Shown here piece after piece: positions 1 through 12,500 of a stretch of 20,568 bases of DNA. The first letter of the stretch is position 1; each line of letters opens with the position of its first letter. Source of the DNA: Branchiostoma floridae. Lineage: Eukaryota; Chordata; Leptocardii; Amphioxiformes; Branchiostomatidae. The stretch is taken from assembly GCF_000003815.2 (NCBI RefSeq), contig NC_049983.1, positions 7,492,915-7,513,482 of the forward strand, given 5' to 3'. A program made the translations under genes and the position numbers. Under the pieces are notes generated by a model. That model saw nothing but the letters and a program-made list of their open reading frames with translations, made no database searches and had not been told where the DNA came from.

Positions 1-30
1 CCATAATAGGATTATATCATTTTCTCATTA

Positions 31-61
31 ATTATGCAAAGTAGGTCTTTATTTGCATAAT
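31..61. repeat. Octamer palindrome, left copy
   Basis: The arms are ATTATGCAAA and TTTGCATAAT around a short AG-rich centre. A half copy with ATTATGCAAATAAGG follows at 148-160, and a related palindrome occurs at 18081-18114. The cores ATGCAAAT/ATTTGCAT equal the POU octamer consensus, but a dispersed repeat explains them equally well. Confidence 0.55.
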
Positions 62-330
62 ATTTAACTTTCAATATTCTTCTCTTTCTCAGTAACAAAT
101 GTTGCATGTTGCAATTGTTCAGCTGATTAAGACAATTATATCATTAATTATGCAAATAAGGTTTCGATTTGGATAAACACTACGTATTGAGATTGCCTCG
201 GCCATAGATATAGTGATACAACCCAGATAACGCGTCAGCATGAAGGATAGCCGAAAATTGAACACCTTGGTACTCTTAAGTTGTGCACCATTTCACAGGT
301 CATTCGTGTTGTGGGTGTGTTGTTTTGCAG

Positions 331-479
331 AAAATGAAATTGCAGGAAGTGACAATAAACAAATCTGCGACATTGACCCTCTTCCACGACAACATGGCGG
401 TCCTTGATGCGGAGAGTCAGAAGAACGTGTTGTGGTTCTGCAGGGATGCGACCCAATATCTTGTCATGGATGAAGGGAA
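331..479 (+). other. Weak candidate exon, unassigned
   Basis: A good acceptor (GTGTTGTTTTGCAG) ends at 330 and a possible donor, GTATTA, starts at 480. In phase 0 the stretch is open and would encode QEVTINKSATLTLFHD and so on, including one Cys. In phase 1, which this gene would require, it hits a stop after about 25 codons. Exit phase also does not fit the first HYR exon. I recognise no domain. It may be an exon of another transcript or chance. Confidence 0.18.
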
Positions 480-583
480 GTATTAAACTATTATACTACA
501 TTCTTTCACTGTTTCTCCTCCCTATATTCATGTCACTATTTATTATTTCATACTACGCAGGTTATGAAACACAGTTTTTCAAG

Positions 584-720
<137 letters not shown>

Positions 721-874
721 GTACGCATGTCCGTAAAGCCTTGGTCACAACCCACAGTACGTGTTTATGTCCATGCGTTTTATTGTGAGGCCACGTCCTT
801 CACGTTTTGTTTTCTGAAAACGTGGAGAAGGACTGGCAAGAGCAGGGACGGAGTGCGTCTGAACGCACGTCACT

Positions 875-1071
875 CGTAGTCTCTACCAGACTCCGGATCG
901 CTGGAAAATCGTAGAAATGGAACAAATAGAGAGGAATATAAGCGGCCAGGGAACAGCGATCTACGGTCGCGTGCTGTTCCCTGGCCGGTTATATTCCTCT
1001 GGCCGGCTTACTCCTCTATTTGTTCCATTTCTACGATTTTTCCAGCGATCCGGAGTCTGGCAGAGACTACG
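875..1071. mobile_element. Foldback (hairpin) element
   Basis: Left and right arms are close reverse complements for about 90 bases: CGTAGTCTCTACCAGACTCC at the left end matches the complement of GGAGTCTGGCAGAGACTACG at the right end, and AGCGGCCAGGGAACAGC faces GCTGTTCCCTGGCCGG at the centre. The right arm carries an extra 17 or so bases. There is no transposase; it is non-autonomous. Confidence 0.85.
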
Positions 1072-1553
1072 TCACTCGCACGGTCTGCTCGCCACGCCTG
1101 GCCGTGAGCGGTCGAGTGCATCGTTCGTTGCAAAGTCAAACAAACGAGGTTGCAGAAGCCATGCGTTTAATCTTGAATCGCTTACTGGATTTTATTGATA
1201 ATACATCATGTTTTTCCTATGTTTCTTGAGTGTTTCTTATTTATACTTGGTTTTGACTTGGTTTATTTTTAAACGCCATTAAAAAGACTGCAGCTATGTG
1301 AAACTCACGAACTCTCAAAGAAAACCTACCGACACTTCAGTCCATCTCATTTCGTTAGTAAAGCGCGAGTGCCACCTACCGAATCAATCTAAATTGCAAC
1401 CCTCATCAATTTACACACAAGTAGATGATCGGTGGTTGTTACAGCAATTGATTTTTCATTGTCATAAAACCGGTTCAAAACTGACAAAATAGCAAAATGG
1501 CCTGACGAATCCATTTTTTTACCTAACTGAAACTTCTTTTGCATCGCCATTCA

Positions 1554-1603
1554 GCAGTTACTCAAGCAACTGGAAATGATTTTGAAATTGCTTAAGTAAC
1601 TGC
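1554..1603. repeat. Short palindrome related to the 7226-7504 element ends
   Basis: GCAGTTACTCAAGCAAC at the left is mirrored by TTGCTTAAGTAACTGC at the right. The internal sequence GGAAATGATTTTGAAA resembles the terminus of the element at 7226-7504, so this may be a collapsed or solo copy of the same family. Confidence 0.6.
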
Positions 1604-1836
1604 TTTTTGACATACCTCAATCGACGCTTCTTGTGCATCATTTATCACTTTCTTTTGTTTCTCTAGGTGTGGAAACGGAACGAATTTTCGGCTTTATCGG
1701 CGGGCTGATATTTGGTCACCTTATTCATTGCATTTTATTCTGCCCGGCTCAACCTCCACCAGGTCTGTACATAATAAAATGCCTCTACCAGACTCCACAT
1801 GTCACTGATGATTAGGATAAATTGACCAAATAGACC

Positions 1837-2026
1837 GATAATAAAGGGTTAATGCCCCGGCCCGAGGTGTATATGGTGAGATAATCCCTGGTCAGGTGCG
1901 ATAACCACCGAATAAACCACCGAGTGAGCGTAGCGAACGAGGTGTTTATGAGGTGTTCATCGCACCTGACCAGGGATTATCTCACCATATACACCGAGGA
2001 TAAGGCGGGGCATTAACGTTATTATC
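1837..2026. mobile_element. Near-perfect foldback element
   Basis: The arms are complementary over almost their whole length: GTTAATGCCCC and GAGGTGTATATGGTGAGATA on the left face TATCTCACCATATACACC and GGGGCATTAAC on the right. The centre carries GAGCGTAGCGAACGAG, which I associate from memory with abundant lancelet repeats. No coding capacity. Confidence 0.88.
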
Positions 2027-2548
2027 ATATAGCCTATCCAACTGACAGTTATTTCACACAAATTCCTTTATAACAAATAAACACTTTTATACATTACATA
2101 AAAATACATTTGCAATATATATATTGTACAATAGTGTGTATATATAATACAAACCATTAAACCATTTCATCATCATCATTTAACTAATAATTTAAACTAA
2201 TCATCTGTTTGTGAGATAGCATATCAGCATCAACATGTGGCTTATTTGCAATACAAACTATTAAGTGGAGTCCTGGTACCCCCCCATGCAGAGCCTTTTC
2301 ACTTGGGCACGACAAAGTACGTATATACAAAGTGATTTAGGAAGGTACCGGCTTCATCACGTTAGAAAGCAATAATGAAAATGTGTAAAATCAGCATAAT
2401 TCCTTTTCAAGTATCGATATATTCCCCATGTGGAGCCCCAATTAACATAACCAATCAATCATAATATTTTTGACAGTTATGCATGGTTTACACACAAACA
2501 ACAGTACAAAAAAATTCATGACTGTCCCCTGTATAATGGTGCGGTCCA

Positions 2549-2584
2549 AAAAGTGGTCGGTTATTCAAATAACTGACCACTTTT
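2549..2584. repeat. 36-base palindrome
   Basis: AAAAGTGGTCGGTTATT is followed by its near reverse complement AATAACTGACCACTTTT. It could form a hairpin. There is no T-run or gene end next to it that would suggest a function. Confidence 0.7.
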
Positions 2585-3405
2585 GAGGTTACGGCCTGAT
2601 AACTCATGGGAAATGGGGGCCTCTGATTGGCCAACTCCATCTGGCTATATGATAATATGCTATATGTCACTGACGGTATTCCCAGACCAGACAACTCGTC
2701 AAACGTTAAGTTATCTGTCTTTTTCTACTATTCTTCAGCGCCCTATGGAGTTTTGTAGAGGCTACTCATTGAATCTTAGTTACAAAATCTGTATCTGCTA
2801 AACAGGATTTCATTCAAGCTATCTTTTTTTTTTTAATTTGTGACCATCTTCTTTGTTTAAAGAACTACCACATGTTTTCGAATATTCCAGTGTTATCATA
2901 TTGGAATATCGATGTTCGTAAAGCATGCGCCACAATTCAAGCGAAATCCGGCTGAATTTTTAGATTGGCTAGACCTTGTCCAATTTAAAAATCACCTTAG
3001 CGTCGACCGTATTTTTCGGTGAAAACCTTCCCGTCACAAATTGAAGTGGGCTCGGTGCGCCATTCCTGAAATTTCAAGTTATTGTCATTTCTGCCTTATT
3101 GGTGCACAACCGACATCATACAGATGTTTAAATTCCAACTGACGAGCTGCTAAAATCGACCGAGGAGTTTGTAATCACCAAGAAGTCGGCCATACTTTGC
3201 CCGACGATGCCCTTTTGGAGCTTGCAGACACCTCGGCCGAGCTCAGTTCTTGATTTGTAATGGGGTAATTTTCTGACCTGATAAATTATTCATGCATTTT
3301 AAATCTTGATCGAATAACCTGTGCCTAATACGTCATAATGGAATAAAGAGCATGACTAGTTTAATACGCAGACTTCTCACTTTTACTTCTGTTATTCATT
3401 TGTAG

Positions 3406-3529
3406 ATAGAACAGTACCCAGGATTGAATGTCCCAACGATATACATGTAACTGCGCCGCCCCTGGAAACAAGAGCTACTGTATCCTGGACCGAGCCTGAA
3501 GCACATGATGACAGAGATCCTGATGTTTT
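3406..3529 (+). CDS. Exon: HYR domain 1, N-terminal half
   Basis: The acceptor is TTTGTAG before 3406 and the donor is GTAAGT at 3530. The exon enters in phase 1 (AT completes a split codon) and leaves in phase 2. It encodes the start of a hyalin repeat: the PRIECPNDI strand with its conserved Cys, then a V-x-W core (ATVSW) followed by EPEAHDD. HYR domains are immunoglobulin-like folds used in adhesion. The domain is completed 1.9 kb downstream in the next exon. The upstream coding exon should end in phase 1 and is not identified. Confidence 0.87.
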
Positions 3530-6500
3530 GTAAGTAAAATAACAGACAAGTTTTAAGTAAGTTATAAACCTAGATGAAATAGCCCATGGAACCGTTGCGT
3601 GTATGTTATCAGATATAAACGAAGGACGTCGATAAGCGTCTGTTATTAAGCAACATTGTTAAACAATGAAAATAAGCAATGATTATATTATTCATTCAGG
3701 CATAAACTACATTTGACATTCATTCAAGATAGAAAGGCCTCATTTGCAAATCAAATCTTCTATGTTACCCCTTCTCAAATGTAAATGCTACCCTATTACC
3801 AATGGTCATTTATTTCCATGCAATGAAACGGGAACTGAAAATACACATGACGGTCTAAGCTCCTAAATGAATAACTATCAAGTTAATAGGCAAACGAGGG
3901 AAGTCCAGTAATCAGCAACAGAAATCTCCATGCTAACTCAACTGGTCCTTGGGTGTCAATCCCCGGCAACGGGAGCCAAAAATACGCATTGTCAGTCTTG
4001 TGTATTCCTAATACCCGCCTCACATCATATACGATCTTCGGACGTTCTTCGCGATCGCAGGAAGGTCGGTTGATTTTAAGATCTTAAGATGGTCTTGCGT
4101 ATTTTTCACCTCGAAAACTGTCCCCCTCACATATACGCGAGGCTCGGCAGATCGACGGTGAATAAATCTATGATAATAAACCTCCCATGACCTCTTGCAC
4201 GCGGACAAGGTAACACAAAACGTTCCTCAAAAAAGGCAAGAGATCAATAAATGTTGCTTATTTTGTTGCCGTAATCTTTTTAACCAATGAATGGAATGCG
4301 CGGGCATGATAGAAATGACGCAAGAAAAGAAAGTGTGTCACAAAGCCAGCCTACATACTGCCACAGCGGCCACAATGTTAGAATTACCCTCACATTCCCA
4401 GAAATTCAATATTTGTAAACAAACGGAAGTCGGGCGAACGTCGCCCGAACGTTGCCCAACTGACGGGCGTTCGCCATCCGATTTGCGCTCGATGATTAAT
4501 AACTATGTCTTTGCTCGCCTATCGGTCTTCAATATTGTTGGATTGACGCAAGACTATTGACCGATACCCTTGCAAGGTACGCACGATTTGTACGCACAAT
4601 CTGCGACTCGGTAACGAGCTGTGCGATTTTGGAGATTTCCTTCGACTAGTCGCATATGTTAAGAACATGTTTCGCTGCACCGCGACCGTCGTAAGACTCC
4701 TGAAAATTGCCGGTGATCCGTAAAAATCGCAAGATGATCGTGAGAACACCGGACGTCTTACTCACGAAAATGTCATTCAGAGTTCGTAAACTAGTCTTCC
4801 GATCGAATCGCGCCTATTGTGAGGGGGTATTAGGCCCCCTTTCCACTAGACGGCGATCGCGCTGCGCTCTCACTGCGACCTAAAGAGGATATGTGTAATA
4901 TTTGCTTTCACACTGGGTATGTCATACAAAACGTAAGAGTGTGACTGAGAAGACAACAAAACACACAAAGCGTAAAAAGATTCGTTTCTTTTCGATACAA
5001 TTCGTTGAGCGATATGTCAAATTTTAGGTCGCAGAGAGAGCGCGGCGAGAGCGCCGTCCAAGTGGAAAGGGGGTGTAAAGTGTGACTTAAGTCTTCTAAA
5101 TTTCACTCCAAAACTTTAATCATATAACGTTACCTACGGTGTGGATATTCAGTATGAAGGGGCTTGCAGCACTGATATATGAACGAAACGTGGAAAAATA
5201 GACCGACTACCAATAGGAAAGGTAGAATCATTTTATTTATAGATCCTTGGCATTTGCATTTTTTCCTGAATGTAGCAGCTTCTCGCTATGCAATAATTTT
5301 CTATTTCTGCAGGCTTTTTGTGGCTAGTTCTACCATGCATCCGACAGCCTTATGAAGTATCTTGAAAAGGTTCATTATATTTGACTTGATTTAGAGAAGA
5401 ACCAAAAGAAAAACAAACAAACAAAGGTATATATAACACCAATATTTCTGTACATAGAACCACACGGGATCCTGAATGGCTGAATCCAGGCGTAAAGCTT
5501 CGGGAAAATAGTTACAAAGTTACATACTCTGCAACCGATGCTTCCGGCAACTCCAACTCCTGCTCATTTTATGTCACTGTACATGGTAAGTACATGCTGT
5601 TCGAAGTGTCAACTACTTAAGTAAGGGTTTTTCAAATGCGTTGATTGTAGAGTTTATTTCCTATATAAACGGAAAGGAGCTTGCCCGAATTATGAGGTAA
5701 TTTATGTTAAGAAAGTGATTTTCCAAATGAACAGAATGATATGTATCTCTCTCTCTCTAAATATATATATATTAGATAGATAGATGGATAGATAGATAGC
5801 TATAGATAGATTGATTGATATAGATAGCTATAGATAGATATCTCAGTGTACATGCAGACCGAAATAGAATTATGGACATTATTTTGAACGTACCTTACTT
5901 CCATCATTACTTACATTAGAATACATTATCATTGAAATCTTGAAAGATAAGATGAAGTAAAAGCATGTTTATAATCAAGGCGTTATACTTATTTATCTTG
6001 TAAATTTTCTTGTTGTTTGACAGTCATAACGTGCCCTCATCCTACTCAGCAACACCATATAAGACACCAGGTGCAACAAGGAATGATGCTAGTTAGTTTC
6101 TATCCCGACACAAATGAATTCGATGTACTTCTCGGAACGACGTTCGTAGCTAGATGTAAACGTGGATTCTCCTTAAGTGACGATTCATCACAGAATACCA
6201 GAACGTGCACAGGTTCTGGGGCATGGGATGGTGAAGATGTTTTGTGCAGAAGTAAGTATATTTTACACAAAGATTCTCAGTGTCTTCTTAGACTTAAACA
6301 GAATTCAGTATATTTTAGATATAGATTCTCAATGTCATCTTAAACTAGCGCCCCATAATAAGAGACAAAACAGTTTCGAAGAGAACATTATTGGGTGTGC
6401 ATTGGAGCAAATGTAGGGGCGTAAAATACAAAAACACCATTTTTCTCACTAGACGCACACAAGTATTGCTAGCCTGATTTTATTCAAACATGTAATGCGT

Positions 6501-9500
6501 AAAAAGGAAGACAGACTTGACTAGTGATGACAGGGTTATGATTCACACTTTGGCCTAAAAAGAATATTGTGTGTTCCTATTACATTACTGAAAAAAATTC
6601 GGTCGTTTAAGGGATTCTCTTTTTTAAAAATATTTCGGTTGAAGTGATTCAACATATACAGTTCAGCAATGCAAAGTGCATTAAATATTTTCGACACAAT
6701 GTTAAAAGGAATAGGTCTGTTCACATTATATTTTCTAACAATACAGAGATGAGAACTAGACATTTAAAGATGAATCTATAGTATATTTACTGTTGTGAGA
6801 TCACAAATTTTATGCCATTTTTTTAGCAACAGGGCTAAAGTAAAGCCAGGAACCTGCTAGGGATTACTCGGCGACCGGACAAACAACATTTTCCCAGGCC
6901 TGACATTGGTATCAAAAAAGGCCAATTTTCAAATGCTTTCATTCCTGCATGTCTAATCTGTTATTTCCCCCTAGGCGTACAGTGTGATCCATTGCGACCG
7001 CCATTCCGGGGGCACGTTACCTGTACTGACGGTTACAACTTCCTCAGTAAGTGCACCTACAGCTGTGACGAAGGATTTGATATACCAAGCGGGACAAACA
7101 GAGTACGTGTGTGCACGGTGACAGGACATTGGACTGGCAACGAGCCGTATTGCAAAGGTAAGAAAAAACATAAAACATACCATTTCTACGTCGATGTAGA
7201 TTAGACATCCAGGTAATAAGATATCCCAAAAAGCAGTTACTCATTTTGGAAACGGTCAGACGTTTCAGAGAGCATCCAGAACACTGAAGTGATCTAGGAG
7301 AAACTGGTCTTTTATACCCTTACTGTGAATGCAAAGAGCTGAAGACAATTTTGGATGTCCAATAGGAAACAAGGTAAGACCAGTTTCTCATCACAGATCA
7401 CTTCAGTGTAACTGACGAAAGATGTAGTGTATGCTATCTGAAATGTCTGACCCGTCTGACCGTTTTCAAAATCATATCCAGTTGCTTGAATATCTGCTTT
7501 TTGGCACGTACACATACCATTTCTAATTGTGACTTTTGACTTCGATATTTTTCAACAATAATAACAGCCTGTTTGTTTTATGAGATTGTGTTGGATAAAT
7601 AGATAAACTTTTTCATATTCAGTTTTTAGAGAAAAAACAGAACTATTGTGGCTACGGTATGAATACATTCTATTTTGTGGCAAATTAGTTGTCTTAATTA
7701 CAGGCTAATTGTTCTAATTACTTCCAATACAGACATCATCAGACCAACAATTGTCGATTGCCCGGGCCCTCTTATCATCGAGTATCTAGATATGAACAAA
7801 CAAGAAGTAACTGTGGTTTGGAGAGAGCCGACAGTAAAGGATAATGAAGACCTCGGATTAACAGCGAGCCTGTCAGAGGGACATCCACCAGGGTCATCAT
7901 TCCCAGTGGGAACCCACAGAATAGTCTACACGGCAACTGACAGAGCAGGCAATGTGGCAATCCCTTGTGAAATTACAGTGTCCGTCAGAGGTGATTATAA
8001 TTCCAATGTTCCACATGCACCCCCCCCCCCACTGACGTATGCATAAAGACAAATGTTTGCTTTGCAATATTTGCAGCAGATTCGTATGACCATGTGTCAT
8101 CATTAGCATCCTTCATCCTTTAAAGGTGCCCTCTCACCGCACTTGTGTCAAGCTTGAGTCACTGCGGGGTTCGAAAGATACTCAACGAATTTCAGAGATA
8201 AAGAACGAATTTCTTTCTTTTTGTGTATTCTAAATCTAAGTCATACTTTTATGTATTACGCAATATATAAACAATAAACAATAAACAACTATATACATTT
8301 TAAAAAATCGAAGAAAATAACAAAACAGTGACGCAGTGAACGAACCCCGCAGTGACGCAAGCTTAACACTAGTTCGATGGGAGCGCACCTTAAGTATTCG
8401 AAGTTGTCCTGTACTTGTTTATTATGCTGTATTTTTTTCAAGGACGAAAGCCATCTTCCTTGACAAAAAAAACAAACATTCAAAGCTGTCTAGTAACCGA
8501 TGTTTCAATTTTGGGTCAAATCAATGTTATTCCTATTTTTCAGAAATCACCTGTCCTGTCTTGCGTAAGAAGCCGTACCAACTTGTGACGTGTCCCAATG
8601 GCAACTCATACGGTTCACGTTGTGAGTTCGCTTGTGAGGATGGATCCAACCTCATCGGATTGAATTTCACGTACTGTGACAAGAAAGGGGACCCACCAGT
8701 TGGCTACTGGGGTTGGGATTTAGATAACTCTGAGAACGGCCAGCCAAATTGTGAAGGTTTGAACCCCATGTTACTATGTTTTACTTGCATTGTTCCAAAC
8801 AAAACGTTACGTCCAAAAAGAAATCTGTAGCGATTAAAGTTCCACGCGTGATACGAACTGCACATACATGTGTAACATGTGGTGAGTGCACATGACCTCT
8901 AATATAGTTTTAAATCAATCATATGTTTTGAAGTAGATACCCTCTTTTGACTTCTCACTATGTATCTAAACAATTTTGAAAGTAAACAAAGAAATGCGCT
9001 ATCATTATCAAAGTTACCGGTATCAAAAGGAGCCCTCCCGGCTGCAATGTCTGTAATCATTCTCTTCTGCTAGGGCATATGTATCTTTCCTTCTGATTGG
9101 TCAATACACTGTGTATCTCTCATTCTCATTGGTCAATATCCCGTGTATCTCTCCTTCTGATTGGATCAGATGATATGTTACATTTCTATCATAGACCACT
9201 GGAGATTCATTATAAACCACCAATCTCGCAGCACTTTTATGGTGTGCTTCTGGGTGTTGTTGTAATATAATTGTTGTGAATAAACAAAAAATGACTTTAA
9301 TCTAATTACACAAGCTTCATATATGTTTTTAAATCTTCTTTGATATTTCAGTCTTATGGTTTTAATATGCAACTCTGTTTATTTCACAGGACATTCATGC
9401 CGAGCGCTAAGGGTACCACAGAACGGCGCCCTGGCCTGCGATGCTTGGCTCTACGGTGACTTCTGTACGATGCTCTGCAATGACGAGTACGACATCCCCG

Positions 9501-12500
9501 CAGGAGCTCGAGACGACATTAAAGACTCTCTCTGGGTCTGCGGAGACTCAGGAAACTGGGAAAACGATATTGACCCGCCACACTGCACTGGTAAGAAGTA
9601 GAACATGAACACCATTTGTCTTTTAATAGAGACAACGAACAGTAAAACGTCTGACACTTATGACAAACTGCTGATGTCTCATGTACGGTCAAGCGAGATA
9701 ATAGCCAGGCGCCAGGATACCACCCGGATAGTAGTTCGCTCCGGCGTGAATTATACACTAGAAACAGTTACTTCTCTGCTATTTCATCTGTAACAGAAGC
9801 GAACATAGTAGCGAACTACTACCCGGATGGTACCCAGGCTAGAGAGATAGCTGATTGGTCACATAAACTGTTAGAAATACTGCTATTGGATAGTTGGACT
9901 ATCCTATAGCTATTGCATGCCTTTTACTACTTAATAGCACTCGACTGACACTGGCTTCCTGACAAAAGTACAGAGTAATTACTTTCAGTGAACTGGTAGT
10001 TTAGAAAATGTACTTTACTTCCACTTTCAGGGTTCTTTTCACCCTGGTTTTAATGAACAGAAAACAGTTGCTGCGTTTCCAACTTCTCTGCATATTTGTC
10101 TAGATAACCATTTGGCGCCATAGATTCATACAAACTTTTTTTTTTACGAAAGGAAACGACCGGGGTTCTTTAGGCTCCCCTCGAGATTCAATACTTTACC
10201 CGTGACTGTGGAAGCGCTGACGCACAGGAACCAAATAGAATAAATCAGCCGGTACCTATGTCTGATCAGGCTTGGCCCGTTTGCGCCGTGCCAACTTAAG
10301 TGCACAGTAGAAAACGTTAACGTTATCTGTGGTGAAACCTCTCGACGTTATGATACAACAAACTCATCTGAATCATTTGGCAATGTGTTAACGATTCAGT
10401 TCGACTTCGCACTACAGATTTCTGATGATGACAATGTGTTCGAGAGTGAACGGATGTTGTATTCACTAGCAGAAGAAATTGACAGGCAGGTCTCCACTGG
10501 AAATCTGACCTTAAAGAATGTTACAGGGTCTGAGCAGTTGTTGAATAAGAAGTCTTTTAAAAGAGGACTGAGTGAAGTACAGTGCCCAGAAGGCATGGAG
10601 CCTCGTTACAACACACTGTCCTGCGGTAAATATTATGTTTCTCTAAATTTTATGCGTTTTTATAGTTAAGAAATGTTTAAACATCCCTATGTCATAATAA
10701 TCATCAAATCTGAGACAAAAAGAATTACTAGAAATCAACGAAATTATACTTTTGATTGTCTATTGCATGTCTTTTGAGATGTTGAAATCCTATCTCAATT
10801 TCCATTCTCATCTCTACATAGTTGGCTGTTCTGTGGGGACCTTCTACGACAACATCACCAATGAATGTCAGAAATGTCCAATCGGCACTTTTCAAGACGA
10901 GGATTCACAGTTCAGATGCAAAAGATGCCCTCACGGACACACAACTGTGACCAAAGGAGCAATTAATGTCACGGACTGCAAACGTGAGTTAACTCATTAT
11001 CTCTTTTATCTCTTTTCTGAAGGACAAAAATATTTATAGAGATACTGCATTGATGGTATAGCATTTTGCAAGTTCAATCTTAAGGCCACACTAATTTTAT
11101 TTGTTGCTTCTCGGATTCTGCTGTCCAATTTTTTTCTATTTTGACATAATAATGGCCACACCTCCCGTTGGCAAATTTTCACTGCCTCTTCTCACTCCCA
11201 AATAAACTATGAGCTTCAGTGCCTGTATGTAGTTATTTTGGACGGTACATATATTACTTTTTTTTTTTTCAAAATTGGGGCTTTGCTAATCAGGGGTCAC
11301 CCTGAAAATATTGATTCGTTGCATAAAATATGCCAAGGAAATCTGAAAACTTATTATTTGTTAAATCTGTTGTTATTTATGTCTTATTTATGTTGTGTAA
11401 CTTGAGCAAGTCCATTGATATCTCCACCCCAGACTTTTAGCAAAAAAAAACTTTCGACCAGCTCGTCAAATTTGTTTCTGAAAAATTCCGAGAAGCAACC
11501 AATTAAGTTGGTGTGGCCAAATCTAAATTAAAAGCGTCAATATACGTTGGGGAAAGGTAAGGTGACAGCTAAACATTCAGAAATATCAAGCACGTTTCTA
11601 AAAGAAAAACAAAGACATAACACATAACAGTGCATGTTGTAATCTATCATCCATCTCTTTTTCAGGTCAGTGCGAGCCAGGCACATTTTCATCAAATGGC
11701 GTGCAACCCTGCTCCCCATGTAGGAAAGGTGAATATCAACCGACATGGGGTGAAATGTCCTGCATGCCATGCCTACCAGCTACTACAACATTGCTTGAAG
11801 GACAGGTCGACGTATCGGCTTGTAAGAGTAAGTTTACACATATTTCAGTCGGCATTTGTGATCCACATACAGCAACGCGTATTCGTATAAAGTGTTTGAC
11901 CATACGCGATGCGATAGACCAATGAATAAATATTGTTAGAAGTGTGATTTGAAAAAAAATACTTTCTCTTATACTGTAACTATTTCAAAAAGACTGGGCA
12001 AGATCACTTGACTCTGGTGTTTCAATGGGGACACATTTACAGGCAATTACCCTTCGGTCCAACGGGAAAAAACGAGTAAACGCTGCAATCGTCTATGTTA
12101 TTCCTTTCGCTTGTATGTCAAATATGAGGTAATTATCTTGTAAACGATGTAAAAAAAATCAATGGAGAACACAATTCAAAGTCCAAAAACTAATGTCTAC
12201 CAAAATGACGATGCTAATGTTGACAACATTTATAAATAATCAGCATACTGCATTTCGAAAAAGCTGTTATCAGTTCATGTATTCATGTGTATTTCGCATG
12301 ACAACGAAATACATTATGCAGTTTTGATTGAGTTTTGTGCCTACAGAAATATCTAATCAAACGGCAATATTTTTTCGTCCAATTTGTTTCTACCATTCAT
12401 GCCCTGTTGATCAACCCAACCTTTGCGGTGAGGATAGCAATACATACTGGCACAGCCGTGAATTACTCTGAACACATGTAACTCTCCCTAATACATGAAA

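Larger units (their letters stand above)
3530..5457. other. Intron inside HYR1 with two transposable elements
   Basis: This 1.9-kb intron splits HYR1. Its middle is occupied by the TIR elements at 4009-4832 and 4835-5073. The remaining parts are unremarkable AT-rich sequence with no exon seen. Confidence 0.75.

Noticed and set aside
917-1229. Open frames of 93 and 69 residues
   Set aside because: They lie across the arms of the foldback element at 875-1071 and show no domain.
1667-1815. Possible exon after the acceptor TTTGTTTCTCTAG with hydrophobic translation
   Set aside because: Parts of it are inverted copies of the flank that leads into the 1837-2026 foldback (TATTTGGTCA, GCATTTTATT), so it is better explained as repeat sequence.
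4020-4749. Open frames inside the 824-bp TIR element as a transposase
   Set aside because: They are short, on both strands, and show no catalytic DDE/D or zinc-binding pattern.
9079-9168. CRISPR-like array
   Set aside because: Only three imperfect units without distinct spacers, in an intron of a eukaryotic gene.
10418-10625. Alternative start of the SEA-like exon at the acceptor CACTACAG
   Set aside because: It would enter in phase 0, while the preceding exon leaves in phase 1; the frame is open further upstream with a phase-1 acceptor at 10308.
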